From Microbacterium esteraromaticum (GTDB lineage: Bacteria; Actinomycetota; Actinomycetes; Actinomycetales; Microbacteriaceae), in assembly GCF_900163815.1 (NCBI RefSeq), contig NZ_FUKO01000019.1, positions 124,001 through 188,000 on the forward strand: DNA of 64,000 nt, given 5' to 3'. Below, one piece after another: positions 56,115-64,000 of this stretch; position 1 is the first letter of the stretch; every line of letters starts with the position of its first letter. The position numbers and the translations under genes are program-made. The notes beneath the pieces are model-generated. The model did no database searches. It was not told where the DNA came from and saw only the letters and a list, made by a program, of their open reading frames with translations.

Positions 56115-57680
56115 GTGCCTCAGAACAGCACTGCACCCCGCATTCTGATTGTCGGTGGAGGCTACGCAGGTTTCTACACCGCATGGAAGCTCGAGAAGCA
56201 CCTTCGCAAGGGTGAAGCTGATGTGACGATGGTGGATCCGCTGCCGTACATGACCTACCAGCCGTTCTTGCCGGAGGTGGCTGCCGGTTCGATCGAGGCG
56301 CGCCATGCCGTGGTCGCGCACCGCCGCCACCTCAAGCGCACGAACGTCGTCACCGCGAAGATCACCGGCATCGATCACGCCAACAAGGTCGCGACGATCG
56401 CTCCGCCCGTGGGCGAGCCGTATGAGTTTGCATACGACCAGATCGTCGTCACCGCCGGTGCCGTGTCGCGCACCTTCCCGATCCCTGGCATCGCCGACAA
56501 CGCGATCGGCCTGAAGACCATCGAAGAGGCCGTCGCGGTCCGCGACAAGCTGCTGTCGAACTTCGACAAGGCAGCCGCCCTCCCGGCCGGTCCTGAGCGC
56601 GACCGCCTGCTGACCGTCGTCGTCGTCGGCGGTGGCTTCGCCGGCATCGAGGTGTTCGCCGAACTGCGATCGATGGCGTCAGCGATGATCTCCAAATACC
56701 CGCAGCTGTCTTTCGAAGACACGCATTTCCACCTGATCGAGGCGATGGGGCGCATCATGCCCGAGGTGTCGCTGAAGACCAGCGAATGGGTGCTCAAAGA
56801 CCTCGCGAAGCGCGGCGCCTACGTCCACCTCGACACGCAGGTCACCGGCGCGCTCGACGGAAACGTCGAGGTCTCCACCGGCGAGGTCTTCCCGACCGAC
56901 CTGATCGTGTGGACTGCGGGCGTCATGGCCAACCCGACCGTCGTGCGCGGCGGTGACCTGCCGGTCGAAGAGCGCGGTCGCATCCAGACCCGCGCCGATC
57001 TGCGCGTGGGCACCGCTGAGGCTCCCGTCGAGGGCGCCTGGGCCGCAGGCGACGTCTCGGCTGTTCCCGACCTGACCGGCGGCGGTGTCGGCGGCTACTG
57101 CGTGCCGAATGCTCAGCACGCCGTGCGCCAGGCCAAGCTGCTCGCGAAGAACCTCGTCGCCGTGCTGCGTGGCGAGGGCACGAAGGACTACTTCCACAAG
57201 AACCTCGGCGCCGTCGCGGGCCTCGGACTCTACGATGGTGTCTTCCAGTCCGGCAATATCGCGCTGAAGGGCTTCGTCGCCTGGGTCGCTCACCGCGGCT
57301 ACCACGGTCTGGCGATGCCGACGTGGGAGCGCAAGTGGCGCGTGCTCTGGGGCTGGTGGAACAACCTGTGGCTGGGCCGCGACATCGTGAACCTGGAGAC
57401 GGTGCAGAACCCGCGCTACGTGTTCGAGGAGTTCGCTGCCCGTCCGCGTCCAGCGGCCGCGGCGCCCGCCGCACCTGCCAAGGCAGAGTCCGACGCGAAG
57501 CCAGAGTCCGACGCGAAGGCAGCACCCGCGAAGACGGCACCTGCGAAGAAGGCTTCGGGCGCGAAGTCCGAGTCCGCAACGGCGGACAAGGCTCCGACCG
57601 CGCCCGCAAAGAAGACCCCAGCGAAGAAGGCTCCGGCCGCGAAGAAGCCGGCTGCCGAGAAGGCCAAGTCGCAGGCATAG
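56115..57680 (+). CDS. ndh: type II NADH dehydrogenase (FAD) with a histone H1-like tail
   Basis: The product is 521 residues. The first dinucleotide fold is ILIVGGGYAGFYTAW, the second VVVVGGGFAGIEVFAEL, and the FAD-closing motif is AWAAGDVSAVPD. It passes electrons from NADH to quinone without pumping protons. Residues about 441-521 form an unusual Ala/Lys/Pro tail with PAKK repeats, like histone H1 tails. GTG 56115 follows gaggagttgtccccct. A strong hairpin ends the gene. Confidence 0.93.
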   Translation: MPQNSTAPRILIVGGGYAGFYTAWKLEKHLRKGEADVTMVDPLPYMTYQPFLPEVAAGSIEARHAVVAHRRHLKRTNVVTAKITGIDHANKVATIAPPVGEPYEFAYDQIVVTAGAVSRTFPIPGIADNAIGLKTIEEAVAVRDKLLSNFDKAAALPAGPERDRLLTVVVVGGGFAGIEVFAELRSMASAMISKYPQLSFEDTHFHLIEAMGRIMPEVSLKTSEWVLKDLAKRGAYVHLDTQVTGALDGNVEVSTGEVFPTDLIVWTAGVMANPTVVRGGDLPVEERGRIQTRADLRVGTAEAPVEGAWAAGDVSAVPDLTGGGVGGYCVPNAQHAVRQAKLLAKNLVAVLRGEGTKDYFHKNLGAVAGLGLYDGVFQSGNIALKGFVAWVAHRGYHGLAMPTWERKWRVLWGWWNNLWLGRDIVNLETVQNPRYVFEEFAARPRPAAAAPAAPAKAESDAKPESDAKAAPAKTAPAKKASGAKSESATADKAPTAPAKKTPAKKAPAAKKPAAEKAKSQA

Positions 57681-57695
57681 CCGTTGACCATCGGA

Positions 57696-57729
57696 AGGGC
57701 CCGTTCGAGAGCGATCTCGAACGGGCCCT
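57696..57729 (+). terminator. strong hairpin terminator after ndh
   Basis: Perfect 15-base arms agggcccgttcgaga (57696-57710) and its complement (57715-57729) with a four-base loop. It lies 15 bases after the ndh stop and 20 bases from the 3' end of the opposing tRNA gene, so it may stop transcription from both sides. Confidence 0.85.
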
Positions 57730-57748
57730 CTCCGTATTCGGAAGTGGG

Positions 57749-57821
57749 TGCCCCCACTGGGACTCGAACCCAGACTGAAGCGATTTTAAGTCGCCTGCCT
57801 CTGCCATTGGGCTATGAGGGC
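57749..57821 (-). tRNA. tRNA with UAA anticodon (tRNA-Leu), class I fold
   Basis: The 73-base sequence folds into a full cloverleaf: acceptor gccctca with tgggggc (one G-U), a three-pair D stem, anticodon stem ggcga/tcgct with loop cttaaaa, T arm ctggg-ttcgagt-cccag and discriminator A. The anticodon is UAA, which reads the leucine codon UUA. The variable loop has only five bases (tcagt), whereas leucine tRNAs normally carry a long variable arm. CCA is not encoded (the genome has acc c). Confidence 0.9.
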
Positions 57822-57874
57822 GTGCACAGTCAGCCTAGCGGCGGCATCTGCGGTGCGACTGCGTCTCACGCGGG

Positions 57875-57903
57875 ATGACTCCAAGTCCGTACCGTCGTAA
57901 GGT
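57875..57903 (+). promoter_or_regulatory. leaderless promoter of the PLP enzyme gene
   Basis: ATGACT (57875-57880), a 17-base spacer and TAAGGT (57898-57903) end six bases before GTG 57910. Confidence 0.5.
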
Positions 57904-57909
57904 GGGGGA

Positions 57910-59151
57910 GTGCTCGACCTCACTGCTGAATTGAGTCCGACGACCGTGCAACACGACGCCTCCGCGCGCGACCCGGGGCGATACTGGCGTTCGCTCACGG
58001 AAGCGACCGCGCATCTGCCGGCACCCGTGGCAGTGATCGAGCAGGGCGCATTGCGGCACAACGCGATGGATCTGCTGGTGCGCTCTGGCGGCATCCCGAT
58101 TCGCGTCGCGACGAAATCGGTGCGCGTACGCGGGGTGTTGGATGCTGTGCTCGCGATTCCCGGCTATCGGGGCATCTTGGCCTTCACCCTCGCCGAGGCT
58201 CTCTGGCTGGCAGAGGATCATGACGACATCGTGCTCGGCTATCCCACCGTAGATCGCGCGGGACTTGCCACGCTGCTGGCAGACGAGAAGCTCGCCTCGC
58301 GCATCACGCTGATGGTCGATGACCTCGCTCACCTCGACTTCATCGACTCGGTCGCGGCGCCCGGATCCCGACCCGAGGTGCGTGTCGCGATCGATGTGGA
58401 CGCGTCGCTGCGATCACCGGTGCTGGGACACATCGGCGTACGTCGCTCGTCGCTCTACTCGGCCGCCGATGTCGCCGGGTTTGCGAGAAAGGTTGTCCGC
58501 CGCGCTGGCTTCCTCCTGGTCGGGCTGCAGATGTACGAGGCGCAGATCGCCGGGCAGGGAGACGCTGCTGGCGCGGACGCGCCGGTGATCCGGGTCGTAC
58601 AGGCCCGGTCACGCGATGAGCTGCGTCGACGCCGGGCAGAGATCGCGGATGCCATGTTGAACATCGCTCCGCTGGAGTTCCTCAACGGCGGCGGCACGGG
58701 CTCCCTCGAATTCACCGGCAGTGACGAATCACTCACCGAGGCGACCGCCGGCAGCGGGCTTCTTGCGGGGCATCTGTTCGATGGGTACCGTGCATTCTCG
58801 CCAGCGCCGGCCACCGCCTTCGCCTTCGATGTGGTGCGCAAGCCCACCCCGGACATCGCTACGGTGCTGGGCGGTGGCTGGATCGCATCCGGCCCCGCCG
58901 TGGCCTCCCGCCAGCCGGTGCCTGTCTGGCCCCCGCGTCTGCAGACGATGCCGCGCGAAGCGGCCGGCGAGGTGCAGACGCCACTGCGGGGCGACGCCGC
59001 ACGAGACCTGCAGATCGGCGATCGGGTCTGGTTCCGTCATGCCAAGAGCGGCGAGCCCGCCGAACGGATCGACAGCTATCACCTCGTCGCCGACGGCGTT
59101 GTGGTCGGCGAGTTGCCGACGTACCGCGGTGAAGGGAAGTCGTTCCTATGA
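57910..59151 (+). CDS. PLP-dependent alanine-racemase-fold enzyme (amino acid deaminase/aldolase)
   Basis: This 413-residue protein has the alanine-racemase N-terminal barrel with the PLP lysine at residue 69 (RVATKSVRV) and a C-terminal D-serine-dehydratase-like domain with a His/Cys-type metal region (RIDSYHLVADG). The family includes D-threonine aldolase and D-serine deaminase; the substrate is not known here. It is translationally coupled (ATGA) to a sugar-lactone oxidase gene, a pairing seen in actinobacteria, so the two may act in one small pathway. Confidence 0.82.
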   Translation: MLDLTAELSPTTVQHDASARDPGRYWRSLTEATAHLPAPVAVIEQGALRHNAMDLLVRSGGIPIRVATKSVRVRGVLDAVLAIPGYRGILAFTLAEALWLAEDHDDIVLGYPTVDRAGLATLLADEKLASRITLMVDDLAHLDFIDSVAAPGSRPEVRVAIDVDASLRSPVLGHIGVRRSSLYSAADVAGFARKVVRRAGFLLVGLQMYEAQIAGQGDAAGADAPVIRVVQARSRDELRRRRAEIADAMLNIAPLEFLNGGGTGSLEFTGSDESLTEATAGSGLLAGHLFDGYRAFSPAPATAFAFDVVRKPTPDIATVLGGGWIASGPAVASRQPVPVWPPRLQTMPREAAGEVQTPLRGDAARDLQIGDRVWFRHAKSGEPAERIDSYHLVADGVVVGELPTYRGEGKSFL

Positions 59152-60461
59152 CACGACCGGGTGGAACATGGCAGAACTGGGGAAGATCAGCGTCGGTGCG
59201 CCCGGTTCGCGTCGAGCGGCCACGATCTCCGGAGGGCGTGCAGCGTGCCGTTCTCGCGGCGTCCTCGCAGGGGCTCCCCGTGAAGGCCGTGGGTGCTGGG
59301 CACAGCTTCACCGGCATCGCAGTCGCGCCCGGCGTTCTGCTCGAACTCGATGACCTGCAGGGACTCGTCACCGCGGATGCCGCGACCGGTCGGGTCACAT
59401 TTCTGGCGGGCACGAGGCTGCACCGCATTCCGGCACTGCTGCGCCCCTACGGCCTCGCGATGGAGAACCTCGGCGATATCGACCGGCAGTCGATCTCCGG
59501 GGCCATCTCCACGGGTACGCACGGCACCGGCACCGGCTTCGGTGGCATTGCCGCCCAGGTGTGCGGACTCACGATGGTCACTGCGTCGGGCGAGTTCCTG
59601 CGCATCGACGAGACGCACAACGCCGAACTGCTGCCGGGCGCTGTCATCGGCCTCGGTGCTCTCGGCATCGTCGTCGAGGTGACGGTGCAGTGCGTGCCCG
59701 CGTTCATCCTGCATGCGGTCGATGAACCCGTGCCGTTGGACGAGGTGCTCGCCGACGCGCAGGGGCGGGCGGCAGCATCCGATCACTTCGAGTTCTACTG
59801 GTTTCCGCACACCGACGTGGCTCTCACCAAGCGGCAGACCCGTCTGCCCGAGTCCGCGCCGCGGAAACCGCTGCCGCCGGTCGGCAAGTGGATCGACGAG
59901 ACGCTGCTCGCCAACGGCGTCTATCGTGTCGTGTGCGCGGCATCGCAGGCGATCCCGGCGATCACGCCGCCATTCAACAGGCTCGCTGTTCGACTCACCG
60001 GAGACCGCGAGTACACCGACCGCTCGCACGCGGTGCTGACACAGCGACGAACAGTGCGCTTCCGCGAGATGGAGTACGCCATCCCGGCCGAGAACCTCGT
60101 ATCCGCTTTTCGCGAGCTGCAGCAACTCATCACCACGCGGCGCTGGCGCATCGAATTTCCTGTTGAGGTGCGTTTCACCGCGGCAGACGACCTCTGGCTG
60201 TCGACCGCGTCGGGTCGCCGCACCGCCTACATCGCGGTGCACCGCTACTGGCGAGTCGACCCGCGCGAGTACTTCGAGGCCGTCGAGAAGATCATGCTCG
60301 ACCATGGCGGTCGTCCGCACTGGGGCAAGCTGCATACGCTGGGTGCCGATCAGCTGCGCGATCGCTATCCGCGTTTTGACGACTTCGTCGCGCTGCGCGA
60401 CCGTCTGGACCCGGATCGGATGTTCGGCAATCGCTATCTGGAGCGCGTCCTGGGGGCGTGA
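59148..60461 (+). CDS. FAD-linked D-arabinono-1,4-lactone oxidase family protein
   Basis: The product is 437 residues. Residues 20-190 form the FAD-binding type 4 domain (KAVGAGHSFTGIAV, AISTGTHGTGTGFGG) and the C-terminal half is the ALO domain with HWGKLHTL (a conserved His-Trp-Gly-Lys). Relatives oxidise aldonolactones such as gulono- or arabinono-lactone, or alditols. ATG 59148 overlaps the stop of the PLP enzyme gene by four bases. Confidence 0.88.
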   Translation: MTRPGGTWQNWGRSASVRPVRVERPRSPEGVQRAVLAASSQGLPVKAVGAGHSFTGIAVAPGVLLELDDLQGLVTADAATGRVTFLAGTRLHRIPALLRPYGLAMENLGDIDRQSISGAISTGTHGTGTGFGGIAAQVCGLTMVTASGEFLRIDETHNAELLPGAVIGLGALGIVVEVTVQCVPAFILHAVDEPVPLDEVLADAQGRAAASDHFEFYWFPHTDVALTKRQTRLPESAPRKPLPPVGKWIDETLLANGVYRVVCAASQAIPAITPPFNRLAVRLTGDREYTDRSHAVLTQRRTVRFREMEYAIPAENLVSAFRELQQLITTRRWRIEFPVEVRFTAADDLWLSTASGRRTAYIAVHRYWRVDPREYFEAVEKIMLDHGGRPHWGKLHTLGADQLRDRYPRFDDFVALRDRLDPDRMFGNRYLERVLGA

Positions 60462-60535
60462 ATCTGGGGTTGTCGTGCAGGCGATGCGCAGAGAGCCCGG
60501 CATAGGATGTACTTCGGTTCAAAAGGGGGCTTCGC

Positions 60536-61102
60536 ATGGAATGGCTTTGGCCAGTACTGATCGTCGTCGGCGTGCTCGTGCTCGTCGGCATCTACCTGTG
60601 GTCGACGTACAACTCGCTCGTGCAGCTGAAGATCCGCGTCGACGAAGCGTGGAGCGGCATCACGGTGCAGCTGAAGCGGCGTGCGGACCTCATCCCCAAT
60701 CTGATCGAGACGGTGCGCGGTTACGCCGCTCATGAGAAGGCCGTCTTCGAAGGCGTCACGCGCGCTCGCGCTGAGACCGTCTCCGCCACCGGCCCCGCCG
60801 AAGCTGGCGTCGCAGAAGGCCACATGCAACAGGCGCTGCGCAGCCTGTTCGCCGTCGCCGAGGCATACCCGCAGCTCCAGGCCAGCCAGAACTACCTGCA
60901 GCTGCAGCACTCGCTGGTCGACACCGAAGACAAGATTCAGGCAGCACGGCGCTTCTACAACGGCGGCGTGCGTGAGCTGAACACCAAGATCAAGGTCTTC
61001 CCGAACAACCTGTTCGCCCGAGGACTCGGGTTCACCGAGCGGGAGTTCTTCGAGGTCGCCGACGACGGTGCGATTTCGGAACCGCCTCGCGTTCAGTTCT
61101 GA
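60536..61102 (+). CDS. LemA family protein
   Basis: The product is 188 residues. One N-terminal membrane helix (about 4-23) precedes a helical-bundle domain with the family stretch VDEAWSGITVQLKRRADL and NGGVRELNTKI. The function of LemA proteins is not settled; they often accompany TPM-domain or HtpX genes, none of which is here. An aaaagggggc site precedes ATG 60536, and TAGGAT at about 60504 may be the -10. Confidence 0.9.
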   Translation: MEWLWPVLIVVGVLVLVGIYLWSTYNSLVQLKIRVDEAWSGITVQLKRRADLIPNLIETVRGYAAHEKAVFEGVTRARAETVSATGPAEAGVAEGHMQQALRSLFAVAEAYPQLQASQNYLQLQHSLVDTEDKIQAARRFYNGGVRELNTKIKVFPNNLFARGLGFTEREFFEVADDGAISEPPRVQF

Positions 61103-61114
61103 TTGCTCGTCGCT

Positions 61115-61168
61115 GACGCCCCCGCCCCGATTTCTCCTGCGCGTTCAGGAGGTCGGATCGGGGGCGTC
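61115..61168. terminator. bidirectional hairpin between lemA and the ycaQ-type gene
   Basis: Arms beginning gacgcccccg (61115-61124) and ending cgggggcgtc (61159-61168) pair, with an inner ctcctg/caggag stem. It begins 12 bases after lemA and runs into the last codons of the convergent gene. Confidence 0.7.
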
Positions 61169-62428
61169 TTCGCGTGGATGCTGGTGACGATCCACCTGGG
61201 TATCACGCCCGTGCACGGCGCGCGCGATAACCTCCGCGGCGTCTCCCCACCCGGACACGCTGATGCGCTCCAGCCCTTGCCACAGCGCCGCTTTGACCAG
61301 CTCCTCGGCGATGGGAACAGCGTCGGATGCCGGCTTCGCCTGCGGCTCCCACCAGGCGGACTGCACCCGCAGCGTGGACAGCGCTCGATCGGCCTTCAGA
61401 TCGATTCTGGCGGCGATCCGGTCGCCCACGAGCACCGGCAGCGAGTAGTACCCGTATCGACGCTTCGCCGCCGGTACGTAGATCTCGATCCGGTAATCGA
61501 GATCGAACACGCGCAGCGCGCGTTCACGGAACCAGACGACGGGGTCGAACGGCGTCAGCAGTGCTGATCGTTCGACGCGGTGGGGAACAACGGCGTCGGA
61601 ATGACGCCAGGCGGCGAGTGGACGCCCACCGCGCTCCCAGCCGCGGACGGTCACCGGCGCCAGCTCTCCCGCATCGACAAGATCGGCGACCGCGGCCCGG
61701 ACAGCGGTCTGATCGCGCAGCCGGTAGTAGTCGTTGAAGTCGGCGATGGTGGCGACGCCATAGGATCGCGCTGCGCGGCGCACCAGCTCACGGATCGCTT
61801 CGTCGCGTTCGACGGGGGCGTCGAGCACCTCGGCGGGAATCACGTCTTCAGCCAGGCCATACCGGCGTTCGAATCCTGCGCGGCCAGCGATCGCGACTTC
61901 CCCGCAGCGCCAAAGATGCTCCAGTGCGACTTTCGTGTCATCCCAGTCCCACCACGGCCCGCGCTCGCGCGCACGGTCATCGCGCAGATCGGCCGGGCGC
62001 AGCGGACCGCGGTCACGCAGGGCGTCGCGCACCCAATCGAGTGTGCGCGCATGAGTGTGCCCCCAGCTGTCAGGGGCGGAGGTGCGCTGGCGCCAGGCAT
62101 CCATTCGGAATCGCCAGAGCGACCAATCCGCCACCGGCATGAACGCTGCCTCGTGCGCAAGGTATTCGACGTAGTGGGCCGTGCGTGAGACGAACGTGCG
62201 ATCGAGCAGCCCGGGGTCGTAGGCGCCGAGCCGCGAGAACATCGGCATGTAGTGCGATCGGGCGAACACGTTCACCGAGTCGATCTGCAGAACACCGAGA
62301 CGGTCCATCGCGCGATGCAGATGGCGCGGGGCCACGGCGTCCGGCATCCGCCGTGTGAAACCCTGCGCTGCCAAGGTCATCCGTCGCGCTTCGCCTGCGC
62401 TCAGCGTTGATGATTCCAAGCCGGTCAT
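61145..62428 (-). CDS. winged-helix DNA glycosylase, YcaQ/AlkX type
   Basis: This 427-residue protein has the family of tandem winged helices and the catalytic-loop motif LQIDSVNVFARSHY. The Q-hydrophobic-D form (QID) is the AlkX/YcaQ branch, which unhooks DNA interstrand crosslinks and alkylated bases, not the AlkZ branch (Q-x-Q). ATG 62428 is preceded by TATTCT six bases upstream and no ribosome site, so it is probably leaderless. It lies convergent with lemA and divergent from the AI-2E gene. Confidence 0.87.
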   Translation of the reverse strand: MTGLESSTLSAGEARRMTLAAQGFTRRMPDAVAPRHLHRAMDRLGVLQIDSVNVFARSHYMPMFSRLGAYDPGLLDRTFVSRTAHYVEYLAHEAAFMPVADWSLWRFRMDAWRQRTSAPDSWGHTHARTLDWVRDALRDRGPLRPADLRDDRARERGPWWDWDDTKVALEHLWRCGEVAIAGRAGFERRYGLAEDVIPAEVLDAPVERDEAIRELVRRAARSYGVATIADFNDYYRLRDQTAVRAAVADLVDAGELAPVTVRGWERGGRPLAAWRHSDAVVPHRVERSALLTPFDPVVWFRERALRVFDLDYRIEIYVPAAKRRYGYYSLPVLVGDRIAARIDLKADRALSTLRVQSAWWEPQAKPASDAVPIAEELVKAALWQGLERISVSGWGDAAEVIARAVHGRDTQVDRHQHPREDAPDPTS

Positions 62429-62434
62429 TCGCCC

Positions 62435-62440
62435 AGAATA
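62435..62440 (-). promoter_or_regulatory. -10 box of a leaderless promoter for the ycaQ-type gene
   Basis: TATTCT on the minus strand, six bases before ATG 62428. Confidence 0.55.
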
Positions 62441-62484
62441 TCGACCGCCTCCGACACGCAGCGGGAGAGATCGGCCCGGGTACG

Positions 62485-62490
62485 TAGAAT
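62485..62490 (+). promoter_or_regulatory. -10 box of a leaderless promoter for the AI-2E gene
   Basis: TAGAAT ends six bases before ATG 62497, the second of two adjacent ATG codons (62494 and 62497), and so points to that one. Confidence 0.5.
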
Positions 62491-62496
62491 TGAATG

Positions 62497-63693
62497 ATGA
62501 GCGACAACCCCAAGCCGAGGTTCCGCAATCCCTTCCGCTACGACACGCCCTCTGCCGACCGCACTGTGAGCAGCGCGACGGATAGAGAAGTGCCGGTCCC
62601 GCTCAAGGTCACCGCCGCCTACGGATGGCGTCTGCTCGTCATCGCCGCGGTGATCGCTCTGTTCATCTGGCTGGTGATGCTGCTCAAGCTCCTGGTCATC
62701 CCGCTGCTGGTCGGCATCCTGGTCACGGCGCTGCTGTGGCCCGGCTTCCAGCTCATGCTGCGCAGTCGCTTTCCGCGCTGGCTGGCGATCACTGTCGCGC
62801 TAGCGGTGGCGATCGGTATCGTCACCGGGCTGATGTGGCTCGTCGTCTGGCAGGTTCGGCTCGAGCTCCCCGACGTGCAGGGCAAGACCCAGCAGGCGTT
62901 CGAGCAGTTCCGCACCTTCCTGCTGGAAGGGCCGCTGCACCTCACTGCTGCCCAGATCGACGTGTACATCAAGCAGGGGCTCGATCTGCTCTCCGAGCAG
63001 GCCTCACTGCTGTGGAACGCCGCCGGCGCCGTCACCGGTACCGCCGCGCACATCCTTACCGGCGCGCTGCTCTCACTGTTCATCTTGATCTGTCTGCTGG
63101 CAGACGGTGCGGGGATCTGGCGCTGGACGCTGAAGATGTTCCCGCGAAAGGCGCGCCCGGCGGTGGATGCTGCGGCGAGCAACGGCTGGGCGACCGTCGT
63201 CAACTACGCGCGAACCCAGCTGTTCGTCGCGGCGATCGATGCGGTCGGCATCGGCGTCGGCGCTGCGCTGCTGGGGGTTCCGCTGGCTATTCCGGTGGCG
63301 GTGCTGGTGTTTCTCGGCTCGTTCATCCCGATCGTCGGTGCGGTGCTCACTGGCGCCGTCGCGGTATTCCTCGCGCTGGTCTACAACGGCCCGTGGATAG
63401 CGCTGGCGATGCTCGGCGTCGTTCTCCTGGTGCAGCAGGTCGAGGGGCACATCCTGCAGCCGATCATGATGGGCTCGGCTGTGAAGGTGCACCCGCTCGC
63501 GGTAGTGCTGGTCGTAGCCGGTGGCGCCATGATCGCCGGCATCCCGGGCGCGCTGTTCGCCGTGCCATTGGCGGCATTCATCAACGTGGCGGCGGTGACG
63601 ATCAGCACCGGCGCGTGGCGCACCGGTGCTGAACCGCGCGCTGATCTGATCTGGAGCACAGTGCCGCGCGAGCGGCCGAGGAGGAACCGATGA
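62497..63693 (+). CDS. AI-2E family transporter
   Basis: The product is 398 residues with seven to eight membrane helices in the AI-2E (TqsA/PerM) pattern: paired N-terminal helices (LLVIAAVIALFIWLVMLLK), a soluble central loop, then GVPLAIPVAVLVFLGSFIPI and the QQVEGHILQP signature. Members export small molecules or ions; AI-2 export is proven only for a few, and no quorum link is visible. The stop overlaps the ilvA start by four bases. Confidence 0.87.
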   Translation: MSDNPKPRFRNPFRYDTPSADRTVSSATDREVPVPLKVTAAYGWRLLVIAAVIALFIWLVMLLKLLVIPLLVGILVTALLWPGFQLMLRSRFPRWLAITVALAVAIGIVTGLMWLVVWQVRLELPDVQGKTQQAFEQFRTFLLEGPLHLTAAQIDVYIKQGLDLLSEQASLLWNAAGAVTGTAAHILTGALLSLFILICLLADGAGIWRWTLKMFPRKARPAVDAAASNGWATVVNYARTQLFVAAIDAVGIGVGAALLGVPLAIPVAVLVFLGSFIPIVGAVLTGAVAVFLALVYNGPWIALAMLGVVLLVQQVEGHILQPIMMGSAVKVHPLAVVLVVAGGAMIAGIPGALFAVPLAAFINVAAVTISTGAWRTGAEPRADLIWSTVPRERPRRNR

Positions 63694-64000
63694 CCGCAGT
63701 CCCCAGCCTGGCCGAGTTCACCGCAGCCGCGGAGAGCCTTGCAGGGGTGATCTCGCACACGCCGACCCTCCTCACACGCGCTGTGAGCGAGGCTCTCGGG
63801 TCGCCGGTGCTCCTGAAGATGGAGAACCTGCAGCGCACCGGATCGTTCAAGATCCGCGGTGCGACGTACCGCCTCGCGCAGCTGACCGCTGAAGAGCGCT
63901 CCCGCGGTGTCGTTGCTGCATCCGCAGGCAACCACGCGCAGGGTGTGGCGCTGGCCGCACAAGCGTTCGGCATCCCCGCGACGATCTTCATGCCGCTCGG
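63690..64000 (+). CDS. ilvA: threonine ammonia-lyase, N-terminal part (cut by window edge)
   Basis: The first 103 residues are present, beginning MTAVPSLAEFTAAAESL. The PLP lysine is in RTGSFKIRGA and the phosphate-binding loop is SAGNHAQGVALAA, both typical of threonine deaminase of fold type II. It makes 2-oxobutanoate from threonine, the first step to isoleucine (or a catabolic role; the regulatory domain is beyond the edge). It overlaps the AI-2E gene (ATGA) behind gaggagga. Confidence 0.9.
   Translation, partial: MTAVPSLAEFTAAAESLAGVISHTPTLLTRAVSEALGSPVLLKMENLQRTGSFKIRGATYRLAQLTAEERSRGVVAASAGNHAQGVALAAQAFGIPATIFMPL

Overview
The window is a GC-rich, gene-dense stretch of chromosome from an actinobacterium, most likely a Microbacteriaceae member close to Microbacterium. 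The grounds are codon and base use, GTG starts, leaderless promoters, and families such as the RamB-type regulator, GTP-dependent PEPCK, NADP-type GdhA, DUF501 and the RecQ-like helicase with a phosphoribosyltransferase-like tail. The genus is inferred, not proven. About 58 protein genes, one tRNA and one FMN riboswitch are called. No gene-free gap exceeds 300 bases, and I see no prophage, IS element, CRISPR array or rRNA.

Layout. 1-1000: end of a RecQ-type helicase, a small lipoprotein and a PLDc_N-like scrap. 1.0-6.4 kb (minus): lower phenylacetate pathway, paaJ-paaF-paaH-paaZ-paaI. 6.5-10.1 kb (minus): branched-chain 2-oxoacid dehydrogenase E1alpha-E1beta-E2, with a divergent Lrp-type regulator and a shared palindromic operator. 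10.7-15.2 kb: HAD phosphatase, amidase, long-form GAPDH, thioesterase. 15.4-18.9 kb: ramB-like regulator divergent from pckG. 19-24.3 kb: OsmC, hemerythrin-like protein, ABC exporter, LD-carboxypeptidase, lactate dehydrogenase. 24.3-28.9 kb (minus): branched-chain amino-acid-type ABC importer livK-livH-livMG (fused)-livF. 29.4-33.0 kb (minus): FMN riboswitch and ribD-ribE-ribBA-ribH. 33-39.8 kb: mutM, GNAT, EamA transporter, mfd, hexapeptide protein. 39.9-48.9 kb: gdhA, ppc, divergent nhaA-mazG, hisS, amino-acid permease. 49-51.4 kb: YtrA-type regulator, DUF1648 and CPBP protease operon. 51.4-57.7 kb: O-methyltransferase, eno, divIC, DUF501, subtilase, type II NADH dehydrogenase. 57.7-64 kb: tRNA with UAA anticodon, PLP enzyme plus lactone oxidase, lemA, AlkX-type glycosylase, AI-2E transporter, start of ilvA.

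Metabolic themes: carbon flow around PEP, pyruvate and acetyl-CoA (eno, ppc, pckG, long GAPDH, RamB, lldD, paa, bkd), amino-acid supply (liv, gdhA, ilvA, permease), flavin synthesis, and DNA repair (mfd, mutM, ycaQ, recQ).

Two unexplained patterns stand out. First, at least nine 55-87 bp palindromic elements are scattered through the window: eight intergenic and one inside the interdomain linker of the E2 gene. Three families have two diverged copies of equal or nearly equal length, and one family shows a compensatory base-pair change in its stem. Second, about 16 genes lack a Shine-Dalgarno and instead carry a TAnnnT-like -10 box exactly six bases before the start codon, which implies leaderless transcripts and settles several start codons.
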